Assembly: GCA_963556255.1 (NCBI GenBank)
Contig: OY744609.1
Coordinates: forward strand, 15,163,744 to 15,227,743
Length of the DNA: 64,000 bases
Source of the DNA: Allolobophora icterica
Lineage: Eukaryota; Annelida; Clitellata; Crassiclitellata; Lumbricidae
Reading direction: 5' to 3'
Shown here: piece after piece, positions 10,651-21,469 of the stretch
Layout of the letters: the number at the start of each line of letters is the position of its first letter
Numbering within the stretch: position 1 is the stretch's first letter
Program-made: the position numbers and the translations under genes
Notes under the pieces: model-generated
What the model was told of the DNA's origin: nothing
What the model saw: the letters and a program-made list of their open reading frames with translations, nothing else
Database searches by the model: none

Positions 10651-10737
10651 CACCGGCGCTACTAATCATTCCGCCACTGTCATTACTCTGGTAGTACCAG
10701 TTCTTATTGCAAAGTGTTGTAAACAGTAACTAACTTC

Positions 10738-10963
<226 letters not shown>

Positions 10964-11514
10964 GAGTCATTTTCAGTGTGTGACTACGAGTGGCAGACAG
11001 GGGACGGGTATGGATGGGAGGAGACGGGACGGGTGTGCGTCCAATTTTTTTAAGCCTGGCGGCGCCTCTGACTCTACTACCAACAGCACAACCAACACCA
11101 CCACCAGTACTAATCCTATCATTACTATACTAAAACCATAACACCACCACCGCCACGCTATAGATCTGGCATAGCCTCTAGATCTGGAATAACATCTAGA
11201 TCTGGCATGATCTCTAGATCACCGTATGTTTTTCGTTCCTTGTACTGGCTTCTAAATTAGACGAAGGTAGATCTGACCACTGAATGCGCCCTTGAATAAT
11301 ATGTGGCCGAAACACACATTCGTCTGGTAATTGAAACACCGCGTCATCGAAAATTCCGTTTAAAGGAGGTTTCGAACCCCCACCTAGAAAGTAGTTCGAT
11401 TTTACTCTCACTGCGTGGGCAGGAAGAAATAAATCACGGAAAAAATAAGGGAGTTCAAAATATCATAGTAGTAATAGCCTACTATGTATCATTTCCGGAA
11501 GTTATGCCATATCG
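10964..11514. other. Non-coding; short AGATCT tandem repeat
   Basis: At 11158-11220 the unit 'TCTAGATCTGGCAT' recurs about four times. Around 11352-11400 the minus strand has 'GGGTTCGAAACC', similar to a pol III B box, but no A box at the right spacing. Nothing else identifiable. Confidence 0.5.
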
Positions 11515-11867
11515 AAGGGGTGTTCATCATTCTCACCGAGGATCGACCAGTGACCACATTATATAACAACTTCTGATGTCTTGATTCTATGAGAGTGTAC
11601 AGAGGCGGACAGTCGCATAAGATTTGTCTCTGAACGCTGGACTTTGTCGGGACGAGCGGCTCTCCCAACACGCTCCTCACAATTAGCCCATGCCATGGCC
11701 TCGTCCACGATATAGACATGTATAATACTGCGCTGCTGTTGTGCGCCGCAGCGCCATCTTTGGGCTTTATTTTTGAATCATCACGAATGCAACGAAAGAG
11801 AGGAGCAGACTAAGCAACATGCAGAAGAGCTAAGAAAGGAGAAGGGGGAAATACGAACACCTACGCA
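11515..11867 (-). repeat. LTR-like repeat, copy C (solo, ~353 bp)
   Basis: Runs from TGCCATATCGAAGG to CACCTACGCA like copy B and shares its middle ('CTCTGAACGCTGGACTTTG', 'CCCATGCCATGGCCTCGTCC'). No Gypsy coding DNA lies next to it, which fits a solo LTR. The flanking bases do not form a clear duplication. Confidence 0.6.
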
Positions 11868-12479
11868 GGGAGCAGATATAGAAATAGCGGGACATACAGA
11901 AAGGCATTCACGTAGTAGTGAACGACGCAGTTGAGAAGGAGAGATCTAAAAATATCAAGGCAGCAGCGGTAGAGCATTAAGAAATTTGGAAGAAGAGACA
12001 CAAGAATAGTCCGGTCATTAAATAGTTGAGGTTCAACAAAATTCGAACAAAAAGTTTCTCGATGGGTTTCACCTCTTCCATACGTCTACATTACAAGAAA
12101 AAAAGTTTACCAAAATATGACTTGGGGAACTACGTGAAAATGGGTAAAATCCAAGATGGCCGCTGTCAAAATTAACCAAAGTGGAAAAAATTTCATATAT
12201 GAAACCAGTCAAGCTAAAATCATCTATGATGAGTCTATTCATATCAGCATATACTTATAGAGGCTATGGAATGTAATTTTCAAGTTAAATGTTACAAAAA
12301 CTAAAATGGCCACCAAAGTTTGACGAAAAAGCAAAATTATTATATCTACGTAACTAACGGCATTAGAAGGTAGCAAGACATCTCTATCAATTAGCAGATA
12401 TAGTATTCAAATCCCTGACATTGGTATATTCACTTTTGATGACCAAATCATAATTTCAATGGAACCGGGGACGTCATTT
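11868..12479. other. Unassigned non-coding sequence
   Basis: AT-rich, with several 'AAAATGGCC' / 'CAAGATGGCC' fragments but no clear period. No ORF, terminal repeats or RNA gene recognised. Confidence 0.4.
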
Positions 12480-12669
12480 GGGGGGCAGCGGGGGGAATTG
12501 GCCCACCCCCGTTTTTGAAAAAAAGAAAACAGGATGGAAAACAGAAAAGGAGGAAGACGAAAGGGGTAAAAACAGAGAAGAACTCAAATTCAGGCTGTCA
12601 CTGCTATCTTTAGCAGTGGGGGGGGGGACACAGTATACAGTTGTCCCCCAAAATTTTTAAGAAACACTA

Positions 12670-12949
12670 ACTTATATGCATGGTCAACATTCAAGTCTGA
12701 ACCATGCTTATAACTATAGATAGTGGCAATGGCCTGATTACCAGCTAACTCAATTTCTTCACGATGAAAGCAACCACCAATTTCCAGAACCAGCACTGAG
12801 TGAATGAGTGAATGGAAGATGCTCACCATATGCATGTACATGATCCAGAGATTGGCTGTGTTGTATGGTGCCATGGATGTGCTCCATTTCTCTGCAGATG
12901 ACTGTAGCTGTGAAATAACATCTGATGTGAGGGCATCATCCAGGCTCAA
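12670..12949 (-). pseudogene. Fragment of unnamed protein, inverted partner of 13865-13945
   Basis: The minus strand encodes 'HREEIELAGNQAIATIYSYK'. Nearly the same phrase is on the plus strand at 13875-13925 ('EEIELAGNQAIATIYS'). From memory this phrase precedes a Cys-rich tail in a widespread invertebrate protein of unknown function that is often near mobile DNA. The opposite orientations mean the segment was duplicated and inverted. Confidence 0.6.
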
Positions 12950-12963
12950 TTGCCCATTACTAA

Positions 12964-13432
12964 GGGGCCATCCATATATTACGTACGCATGGAGGGGAGT
13001 AACCGAAATGCATGTGCTTGCGTATGGGGCGGGGGTCTACTGATAATGTACGTACACAAAGGCAAAGGGGGCCTTCAAATTGATTGGCCTTCAAGTGAGC
13101 TAGAGTTCAGTCTTTCCAGCTATCCGGTACTACCAGAGGAAGTAGGACTGTGGGAGAGGTGTCACTTGTATGCCACCTTACCTCTGAACGCTATTATTAA
13201 ACTATCACACAACTTAGCAGTGAGTCCATGGATTACTCATCCTTCAATCTGGCCTAAAGTGCAGACAGTCGCTGCCTGGACCTGTGGTACTGACAAATTC
13301 TGCAGCTGGTCTTGGGGGGAGGGTGCGTCAACCGTACGTATGCAGGTGAGGGGTGGGGTGGAAAAAGTACCTGTGCATACAGGGCGGGTCCAATTTTCAG
13401 GGATTTTGCGTACATAATATATGGATGGCCCC
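12964..13432. mobile_element. PIF/Harbinger-type MITE (469 bp), TSD TAA
   Basis: Starts GGGGCCATCCATATATTACG and ends with its inverse 'ATAATATATGGATGGCCCC'. It is flanked by TAA at 12961-12963 and 13433-13435, the 3-bp TWA duplication typical of PIF/Harbinger. A second member with the same ends is at 31870-32566. No transposase is encoded. Confidence 0.85.
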
Positions 13433-13534
13433 TAACCTTTGACATAGGCTCACTGGCACTTTCGAGAAGGGCGTGGACCTGCACATTTCCTTCCACTGTA
13501 ACATCCTCATCCACTTCATCCAACTATATCAGTC

Positions 13535-14354
13535 ATGAACACACTATCAGGTGTGGGTCTTCATATTCAGTACTGGTCAGGGCCTCAGCATCTCCTGAAA
13601 AAGTCTTTTTGTCAAGAGTTTTGTCATGGGCACTTGAGCATGATGGTGACTTCACAGGCTAATCTTCAAACAATATATGGCGTTAACGCACATCAATGTC
13701 AAAAATATGACGTGGCAATGGCATTGAGAAGGAACTTGATGACCTCAGTCACTCCCGGCTCTTTATTCATACACATTCTGGATGCGATAGGACATCGAAG
13801 CCCTATGACACTGGAAAATGTCAGCTACGGGTTAATACCATGGCCTCAAGGAATTCACAGAGTTCTTCATGGTGGCTGATATTAATCATGAAGAAATTGA
13901 GTTAGCTGGTAATCAGGCCATTGCAACTATCTATAGTTGTAAGCAACTTGAATGTTGACTGTGCATATAAGTTCAATGACAAGGTTGCTTCAAGCTCTGG
14001 CTATCTGCCCCTGATCTTCTTCCACACTCGTCAGATATTGCCAGATTCCACAGCCAGCAGGTCTACCTCCAAGTGCAGGCCTGGTAAGGCAACAATATAG
14101 AGGCGACAGAATGGGGCTGGGTGGTCTGCAAAACCCAGCAACATGAGTCTGTCTTGAAGCCACACAGAATGGATCAACTTGCAGCACCTGCATCTCTGCT
14201 CAATATTGCTAGATGTAACTCTACTGGAATGTGTTCCAAATATACATGCTCTTGCGGGAGAAATGGTCTTACATGTAATTTGGTGTGTGGTCAGTGTAAA
14301 GGACTAATATGCACAAATGGTCAAATTCGTGATTCCAGTAAAACCAGTGACTAA
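13535..14354 (+). pseudogene. Broken gene with Cys-rich C-terminal tail
   Basis: Plus-strand frames give 'GSLFIHILDAIGHRSPMTLE', then 'EEIELAGNQAIATIYS', 'LPHSSDIARFHSQQVYLQVQ', 'APASLLNIARCNSTGMC' and 'CSCGRNGLTCNLVCGQCKGL'. The last two form a CNC...CSC..G..C...CG.C tail. As I recall, this order matches a common uncharacterised invertebrate protein whose tail resembles CXC domains. Frame changes separate the blocks, so it is not a working gene here. A database search would be needed to name it. Confidence 0.6.
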
Positions 14355-14835
14355 TAGTCATGCACTATTATGGGTGTAGAGAGGCATGTTAATATTTACC
14401 TTACCTGCATATATGTGTTCAATATTTAAATGCCTGTCACTCCATATCCAACAATTAAAGTAAATATATATTAAGACCATGTGTTACAGTTCCATTCAGA
14501 GACGTCACTTCAGCATTTTGCAAAGGGGGCAGCCTCAATAGTGGCGATCTTTTTGACAGGTGGGGGGACACCGGGCACTTTTGAACTGATCTGGCCAAAA
14601 AGAGGTAAATTGTTTTACCTTTTTTTGTGTTTCTTCAAAATTTTGGGGGACAACTGTATACTATGTCCCCCCACTGCTAAAGATGGGGTCGCCGTCCATG
14701 GGCAGCCTGAATTTGAGTTTCTTTTTTTCTGGGAGGTGGCTCAGCCGGGCGGCAAACGGGTGGAGTGATTGGGGCAAGCTGTAGCTGAGTTATAGGAAAT
14801 AAGAGAGTATTTTTGTGGACCATCGGACTGTTTAA

Positions 14836-15840
14836 TAGTCAAATCAATCAAATCAAATCATTCTTTATTGAAACCATATGATGTACAATGAAAGCAATAC
14901 AGAATGAGCAACAAGATGGCTACAACGGTAGGACCCCAGAAGGGTTATCCAGAAGGGATAAATAATCCCGCTAGTAGGGACACCTACTTGCAACAAGTAA
15001 TTGCAGGGTAGTTTAAGACCAGCTAAAATGGCATTAATTACCATGGAAGTTATTCATTATTAAGTAGACGTAAGGTTGACCAGTGACCGCCGCATCTTGA
15101 GGCAGGAAAGAAAGCGAGAATAAGATGAAAGAACGATAACCGAGCAGTGTTAACTGAACAAAGGAAATAAGAAAAGATACTTCTAATAATGAAATATTAT
15201 TAACAGAGCAATGATAACTGGTCACCGAAAAGAAAATTAGGGAATAGAAAAGGAAAAACGCTTCCAATATTCAATGACGTTACTATTAAGACTTAACTAA
15301 GAACTTAACTAATACGAGGTTCATCATCATCATCATCAGTTCCTGACGCCAGCCATTTGGCGGCGATGGGTACGAATAAATGATCTCCATTGTCCTCGGT
15401 CATTTGTCAAGTCTATCGCCCCCCCTTAATGTTAGTCCAAGTGATACGAGGTTAATAGTAGGATATTCAAGAACTTGCACCATTGTCAATTGGGTGCAGG
15501 CGTAACATTCTTTTGAAAGCCTGGAGAGTCCCCACCTGCTGAGGGAAAAAGGGAGGGAGCGCGTTCCAATCCAGAGGCCCTGTGATTTTGATGGGAAATC
15601 TACGAGAGTTGGAGTGAGCATATAAAAATATAATTCGATATTTGCTCGAATTCCTCGCGAAATGGGAGTGGATGTCGGAACCCTGGTGAAAAAGGGTCTT
15701 AAATTTAGTAGGTAAAAGGTCTCGTCTAAATTTGAACATGAAGACACCAATTTTTAGTAGCTTATAGCGAGAAAAAATAGGGCCTGTATGAGAGCCCCAT
15801 GGGGTTCTACACATAGAACGTACCGCTATTTTTTGCAAGA
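14836..15840 (-). pseudogene. CR1-like LINE, 5'-truncated
   Basis: The left end has AATCA/TCAAA repeats followed by 'CATTCTTTATTGAAACC', a 3' tail. The minus-strand frame 15838-15467 encodes 'MQKIAVRSMCRTPWGSHTGP', 'GSDIHSHFARNSSKYRI' and 'GPLDWNALPPFF', the C-terminal end of a CR1-type RT. It belongs to the same broad group as 5218-6230. A 122-bp LINE tail (15322-15443) interrupts its 3' part. Confidence 0.8.
15322..15443 (-). mobile_element. Tiny 122-bp LINE insertion with 10-bp target duplication
   Basis: Flanked by perfect repeats of ATACGAGGTT (15312-15321, 15444-15453). On the minus strand it encodes 'DRGQWRSFIRTHRRQMAGV', the last residues of an endonuclease-RT LINE ORF, followed by a GAT-repeat tail. 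A strongly 5'-truncated retrotransposition event. Confidence 0.88.
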
Positions 15841-16030
15841 CAACAAGTGTTTGGAGTCTGAAGTCATAAGTACACCGTGTCTCAAAATAAACTGTGCAAA
15901 ATTGTTTCTGTCAGAACTTCGTCAAATTTCCACCAATTTTAATAATTTTTGGTAGGTAGATGGCAAAATGGCTGAAGGTTTGTGCTATACATAAATTTTC
16001 CACCTCATCTGACTCATGCCGCAGCTTCTC
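15841..16030. other. Unassigned sequence
   Basis: No coding or repeat feature recognised. Confidence 0.4.
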
Positions 16031-16032
16031 AG

Positions 16033-16580
16033 CGTTTCTTCCTTCGTTCCTTCGTTCCTTCGTTCCTTCCTTCGTTCCTTCGTTTCTTCCTTCCTTCCTT
16101 CCTTCCTTCCTTCGTTTCTTCCTTCCTTCGTTTCTTCGGTCCTTCCTTCCTTCTTTCCTTCCTTCCTTCGTTTCTTCCTTCCTTCCGTCTTTCCTTCGTT
16201 TCTTCCTTCCTTCCGTCTTTCCTTCGTTTCTTCCTTCCTTCCGTCTTTCCTTCGTTTCTTCGTTCCTTCGTTCCTTCGTTCCTTCCGTCTTTCCTTCGTT
16301 TCTTCGTTCCTTCGTTCCTTCCTTCCTTCGGTTCTTCCTTCCTTCCTTCCGTCTTTCCTTCGTTTCTTCGTTCCTTCGTTCCTTCGTTCCTTCGGTTCTT
16401 CCTTCCTTCGTTTCTTCCTTCCTTCCTTCCTTCCGTCTTTCCTTCGTTTCTTCGTTCCTTCGTTCCTTCCTTCCTTCGGTTCTTCCTTCCTCGTTTCTTC
16501 CTTCATTTCTTCCTTCCTTCCTTCGTTTCTTCCTTCCTTCGTTTCTTCGTTTCTTGCTTCCTTCCTTCTTTCTTTTCCTT
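16033..16580. repeat. TTCC / TTCG tetranucleotide array (~550 bp)
   Basis: Mixed TTCC, TTCG and TTTC units, pyrimidine-only apart from the G of TTCG. Apparent 170-250-residue ORFs on both strands (F/L/P/S-rich or K/R/E/G-rich) are by-products of the array. Confidence 0.98.
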
Positions 16581-16599
16581 TCTGTTTTCAAAATTAAGA

Positions 16600-17065
16600 T
16601 GTCAAAATATGTTGTTAAAATAGCATGCTTGTACGAATATAGCTTGTAATACATATTAGAAATATATTTTAAAATTATCTTAGATTTAATTATATGTCAA
16701 ATAATCCTCTAATTTTTCAATTTTTATTCAACTAATGCATAGACTTGTCAAATACGTCGCGCAAGAGTACAACTTTTAATATACATTAGATTTTAACATA
16801 ATATATATTTTAAAATATCTACCAAATAGGCTAAACCAATACCATATTCAAATAAGCCTCGCTGTGCTAGGGCGCTATACAAATTGGTGAAGTTCAAAAA
16901 TAATTTAAATGTAGGCTCTGCTTAAAATTGCTGTGAGAAATAAGTTTATTCAACATGTGAAATGCTCCAATAAGATAATTAAAATACCTCGTGTAAGAGT
17001 ACAAATTAGGTTTCAAATATAATTAAACTATATTAAATATAATTACGCTTAAAGTGACACTCTCT
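16600..17065. other. AT-rich unassigned sequence
   Basis: About 450 bases of AT-rich DNA without ORF or repeat structure I can name. Confidence 0.4.
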
Positions 17066-17067
17066 CT

Positions 17068-17347
17068 AGAGGGTCTGCACGAGAAACCTACCTAGGGTTT
17101 AAGAGACTGCACGAGAAATATACCTAAGGTTTAAGGGGCTGCGCGAGAAATATACCTATGGTTTAAGGGGCTGCGCCAGAAATATACCTATGGTTTAAGG
17201 GGCTGCGCCAGAAATATACCTATGGTTTAAGGGGCTGCGCCAGAAATATACCTACGGTTGAAGGGGCTGCGCCAGAAATATACCTGAGGTTTAAGGGGCT
17301 GCGCCAGAAATATACCTAAGGTTTAAGGGGCTGCGCCAGAAATATAC
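17068..17347. repeat. 32-bp minisatellite, about 8-9 copies
   Basis: Unit of the type CTGCGCCAGAAATATACCTA plus TGGTTTAAGGGG (32 bp). The first copies are more diverged (GCACGAGAAA instead of GCGCCAGAAA) and the central ones almost identical. There is no spacer between units, so it is a tandem satellite and not CRISPR. Confidence 0.93.
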
Positions 17348-17477
17348 CTTTATTAACTACTCTGGACATATTCCTCCCGGACATATTCCCGGACATTTAC
17401 CCCCGAACACATCCCCCACTAGGACATTTTCCCCTCAATGCAACATACAAAAAGCTCTCTGTTTTAATGATCAAAAC

Positions 17478-17755
17478 ATACATGCATACATACATACATA
17501 CATACATGCATACATACATGCACATAAACATACATACATACATACAAGCATACATACATACACACATACATACATACATACAGACATACACACATACAGA
17601 CATACATACGTACCTACATATATATATATACACGCACACATGCATAAATGCATGTATAGTTCATGCATATATTCATGCATACATCCATACATGCATACAT
17701 ACATGCATACATACATACATACATACACACATACATACATGTATACATACAGTTA
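17478..17755. repeat. CATA tetranucleotide array
   Basis: CATA/CATG/CACA units throughout; the apparent Tyr/Ile/His/Thr-rich or Met/Tyr/Val/Cys-rich ORFs are artefacts. Confidence 0.97.
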
Positions 17756-17756
17756 T

Positions 17757-18036
17757 ATAGGCCATATGCACATATATGTACAGGTATCAAAACGAATTAA
17801 TGACTTAGAATGAAATTTAATCACAAACTATCAATAACACCACCACAGTCTTTCGCCATTTAGTTTTTCCTCTTTAAAAAATTTATTTCAAAATTGGTTT
17901 GGTGTTGACAGTAATAATTATTGGCTGCATGATTTTGTCATTTGAAATTACCACTAAATCTTATCCTTTCAACAGAGTTTAGTAATAGTTTTCAGTTATT
18001 TTAGAATCTCAATTACTCGCTATTAATTTGAAAATA
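17757..18036. other. AT-rich unassigned sequence
   Basis: No coding frame, terminal repeats or RNA gene recognised. Confidence 0.4.
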
Positions 18037-18048
18037 TAGGCCTATAGC

Positions 18049-18731
18049 CAATGTTGGGTAAACTCAGACAAGATATGAATTAAATGAGGACTCAACTCAT
18101 CCACCTCAAAATGAGTTAAAACTCAAACTCAACTCACCCTAAGTGAAATGAGTTCACTCAAACTCAGTTGTTAAATGAGTTAAATCATCAACTCACACGT
18201 CTCATACTAGCACGATCTAATCGAACGTTGTACAAATACACAGTTACCAGGAAATGGTATCATCAGTTTATTATGTTCCGCTAAGAGATTCATTAATGCA
18301 ATTATTGCATTTAGCAACAATTTTTCGATCACGCCTACTTGTAACAGAAAAATATTTTCCATCAAGAATACACGGTACTTCAAGCATGTTGTTCTTAACT
18401 GTTCACATTATACAAAATATGCAGTGCTTAAACACTGTCCGCCCCCCGCTGTTGGCCGTGTTTACGACCCTCTCTGCCGTCACCACTCACCAGTATGGAA
18501 AGCCGACGATATAAAAAAACGGCTTGTTTCAACATAAGATGTGCCGAGTGCCGAATAGTCAGTTGATTTTAAAATTATTGACAGTTACAACTCAAACTCA
18601 CAGAATCTATGAATTAAATCAAACTCATAACTCACACTCTTTAAGGAGAGTTAACTCAAACTCATAAATCACAGCAAGGGAGTTAATTCGTAGAGTTTCA
18701 AGTCATCTGAGTTAACTCATACCCAACACTG
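18049..18731. mobile_element. hAT-type MITE (683 bp) with ACTCA arrays
   Basis: Left end CAATGTTGGGTA, right end inverse of CAGTGTTGGGTA. The flanks are CCTATAGC (18041-18048) and CCTGTAGC (18732-18739), an 8-bp duplication with one change. Subterminal zones carry dense AACTCAAACTCA/TGAGTT motifs on both sides. Internal sequence is non-coding. Confidence 0.88.
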
Positions 18732-18879
18732 CCTGTAGCTAAAACGGATCATTACAAGGCCTACAGTGAAAACTGAGAAATCCAGAAAGGCTATAAACTG
18801 TATAAACTAAGATTGTATATGTAATAGTTTATAATACGATCGTCATGCAATATCTTAGGGAAGATAGCATATCGAAAAT

Positions 18880-20105
18880 CAGTGGCGTCACTAGGGTTTG
18901 TGTCACCCGATGCGGTCAGTTATGGTGTCACCCCCCCCCCCAAGGACCTCCTCCTTATTACCTTACCAGACCACTGTATCCTTAGTGCCGTTTTTTATTC
19001 TAATGTTACTTGTGAATCGTAATTCCTGTATTTAGCTGAATGTATTGGTAATATTAGTGACATAAACAACTAGCAGAATTAAAATTACAAATGCATTTTT
19101 TTATTTTACTTTATTATTTTATTCATTTACCATCAGATCAGAAATTACATCATTAAAAATCAAATTAGCAGATATTAATGTAACGTTTGAACTATGGAGG
19201 GTATACTGAGGGTGCCTGCAGCGTATACGGGCATCATTATAAAATAATGTTCAAAGAAAACAAATTTTATGTAATGAGGAAAAATGATTTGAAACATGGG
19301 CGTCCGCAGTAATATTTATGGGGAGGGGGTCAAAATTTTTATAGGGCGCAACATTTTTCTGGGGGAAATGACTTTTGCATTCATGAACACAGAAAATGTT
19401 AAAACTTTCAAAATCCAGGGGGAAAATGGCCCTTGCCCCGCTTCGGACGCCCATGATTGAAAATTTGGCTGATTATTTCTTTAAACATTGTAATATAGTA
19501 ATGATATCAGTTTTTTTTAAATCAGGCTAGCAATTAATAATATAAATCTACGGAAATTTGGTCTAGGAATTTGGTGGAGTCGACCCATATTCATTAATGA
19601 AATAATAGAAAAAACACAGGAACATATACGCAAGCATTCCAGCACTTGGTGAACATCTTGGCTAAATCAGAACTTTCCTTTCCTGGCTTTCAAAGCTGAG
19701 AACTTGTCAATCACTTAATCGAAATCAATGCCTTTCACCAATTCAACTTTGTCCGGCACTGACAAGAGCTCATTACTCTCTGGAAACACCCTCTGATTTG
19801 ACGTAGCGCTCGTGATTAGGCTGGTGTCCTGCGCTTGGCCTTCGAGTGGCGCTTTAGAAGTTTGGAGATTACGATAACGATTCGAAAACGTAAATTAGCA
19901 TAGAGTTTCATCTGTAGGTTAATTGATACTGATAGAGTATATGTTAGCTGGGCTTACAAAAAATTTGTCGTTATCTGTTATTGTTAATATAAAATAATAA
20001 ATTTCTGCTGAAACTTTGCACACAAATTTTCTACGCAGTCATTTTGGTGTCACTCCCTCTAAGGGTGTCAACCGGTGCGGTCCGCACCCCCTAGTGACGC
20101 CACTG
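18880..20105. mobile_element. hAT-type non-autonomous transposon (1226 bp)
   Basis: Ends are CAGTGGCGTCACTAGGG and its exact inverse (CCCTAGTGACGCCACTG). Perfect 8-bp direct repeats TCGAAAAT flank it (18872-18879, 20106-20113). The next subterminal blocks also correspond (GTGTCACCCGATGCGG vs. GGTTGACACC/CCGGTGCGG). No transposase frame is present. Confidence 0.93.
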
Positions 20106-20186
20106 TCGAAAATTAAGTGGCCATGAGCGGCATTTTTGGCTCTCGCCCCGGGCGGCATTTCAGCTCGGTTCGCCACTGGTTGTCTT

Positions 20187-20187
<1 letters not shown>

Positions 20188-20245
<58 letters not shown>

Positions 20246-20306
20246 CAGTCAGTCAGTCAGTCAGTCAGTCAGTCAGTCAGTAAGTAAGTAAGTAAGTAAG
20301 TAAGTC

Positions 20307-20356
<50 letters not shown>

Positions 20357-20377
20357 CAAGTAAGTAAGTAAGTAAGT
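20188..20377. repeat. AAGT / CAGT tetranucleotide array
   Basis: Blocks of TAAG units with an internal block of TCAG units. It lies at the 3' end of the minus-strand LINE that starts at 20380, so it probably grew from that LINE's tail. Confidence 0.97.
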
Positions 20378-20379
20378 TA

Positions 20380-20594
20380 GTGCTTATGAACATAATTATA
20401 CACCAAAAATTTTTGTAGAAGTGACCTGAATAATTTCTTTGTTATCAATTTTTATGCCAAAGTCAAGGATTGGAAGAGTTTTCTTACACGAGCGGAATAT
20501 GATGTAATTAGTCTTAGATAAGAGTACAGATAGTTTTTTTGCTTTAAAGTTTAAAGCAAATAAACTACCTGTACTCTTGACCAACCAAAGACCT
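20380..20594 (-). pseudogene. CR1-like LINE RT, downstream part (split by LINE B)
   Basis: The minus strand encodes 'KKLSVLLSKTNYIIFRSCKK' and 'IKIDNKEIIQVTSTKIFGV', the RT region just after motif C. The upstream part, with 'YADDTNVFLSDN', is at 28310-28960 on the same strand. About 7.7 kb of later insertions separate them. Confidence 0.82.
20521..20577. repeat. Palindrome, 28-bp arms
   Basis: AGAGTACAGATAGTTTTTTT plus GCTTTAAA, one spacer base, then its inverse with two mismatches. It sits at the border where LINE B split the older LINE. Confidence 0.9.
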
Positions 20595-20745
20595 CCGTGC
20601 CCACCTTCACGTGGTGCGAACCGTTAGTACCCTCCCCAAGGGGAGGCGAACGAACGGGCACGGCAAGCAAAACCAGAGGAAGGCAATGGCAAACCACCTC
20701 TGTAAATTTGCCAAGAAAACTGTTATGGAAGACATAATCCATGGA
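20595..20745 (+). other. Structured 5' leader of LINE B, SINE-domain-like
   Basis: CCGTGCCC pairs with GGGCACGG (20595-20602 / 20656-20663). Inside are CCAC/GTGG and CCTCCCC-AA-GGGGAGG hairpins, giving a three-way junction. It is followed by 'GAGGAAGGCAATGGCAAACC' and 'TTTGCCAAGAAAAC', which resembles, from memory, a conserved central domain of animal SINEs. The leader could be a LINE 5' UTR, a captured SINE or a ribozyme-like fold; I cannot decide. Confidence 0.4.
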
Positions 20746-21469
20746 AAACGGAACGATGCAGGAGAAAGGCTCATCGACTTTTGTGAGACAAATGAACTGA
20801 GGATCATGAGCACATGCTTTGAGAAGACAAAGAGAAGATTACACACCTGGACTTCGCCGGATGGGAAACACAAAAATCAAATAGACTATGTGATGGTAAA
20901 ACAGAGATGGAAGAGTATGGTGAGGGATGTACAAACGAGACCGGGAGCGGATTGTGGATCGGATCATGAACTGCTGGTGGCTACCCTTAAGTTGAAACTC
21001 AAGAGACTCAAAATGGTGGAACGCCTGACTAGATACGAGTGCAAAGGGATCATCCCAGAGTACAGAGACGAGATAAAGAATCGATTTGAGGCACTGATTT
21101 TGGTTGAAGCGACTAATGCTGATGATATGTGGGAAGGAATGAAGAAGGTGGTACAGGAGGAAGCGAACATTCACGTACCAAAGAGACAAAAGAAGAAGAC
21201 ATCATCGTGGTTATCGACGGATGCAATCAAGATAGCAGAAGAAAGGAGAAGTGCGAGAACAGCAGGAAACAAAGACCTAGTCAAGGTGCTGAATGGGAGA
21301 TTTCAGAAGCAGGCAAGGAAGGATAAGGAAAGATACTTGAACGATCGATGCAAAGAAATGGAAGAAGAGGAGGAAAAGGGAAGAACTAGAGAGATGTTTA
21401 CGGAAATTAGGAAAATTACTGGCAAGTTCACCCCCACGGAACGGTTCATTAAGAAACGGGAATGGCGGC
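20746..21469 (+). pseudogene. LINE B: endonuclease C-terminal half and linker
   Basis: One long frame encodes 'RNDAGERLIDFCETNELRIM', 'RRLHTWTSPDGKHKNQIDYV' and the catalytic 'GSDHELLV', followed by a charged linker with 'EEERRSART'-like helices. It is the same LINE group as LINE A. The N-terminal half of the endonuclease is missing. The ORF runs into the LTR of the element inserted at 21470; its final ~40 residues are therefore not LINE sequence. Confidence 0.87.

Larger units (their letters stand above)
12480..14765. mobile_element. Inverted-ended DNA element carrying gene fragments
   Basis: The left arm (about 12570-12668: 'CTCAAATTCAGGCTG', 'TCTTTAGCAGTGGGGG', 'CAGTTGTCCCCCAAAATTTT') is repeated in inverse at about 14627-14725. 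Ends beyond the arms are not sharply defined and I see no target duplication. Inside are fragments of one or two protein-coding sequences and a PIF-like MITE. A solo arm is at 10482-10650. It may be a non-autonomous element that captured gene pieces. Confidence 0.65.

Noticed and set aside
15911..16654. Several ORFs of 170-250 codons on both strands
   Set aside because: They lie entirely in a TTCC/TTCG array; the Phe/Pro/Ser or Lys/Arg/Glu composition is dictated by the repeat.
17068..17347. CRISPR-like array of ~32-bp repeats
   Set aside because: Repeats abut without unique spacers, and the sequence is eukaryotic; it is a minisatellite.
20595..20745. HDV-like ribozyme at the LINE B start
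   Set aside because: A three-way junction is visible, but I cannot place the nested double pseudoknot or catalytic core, so I list it only as a structured leader.
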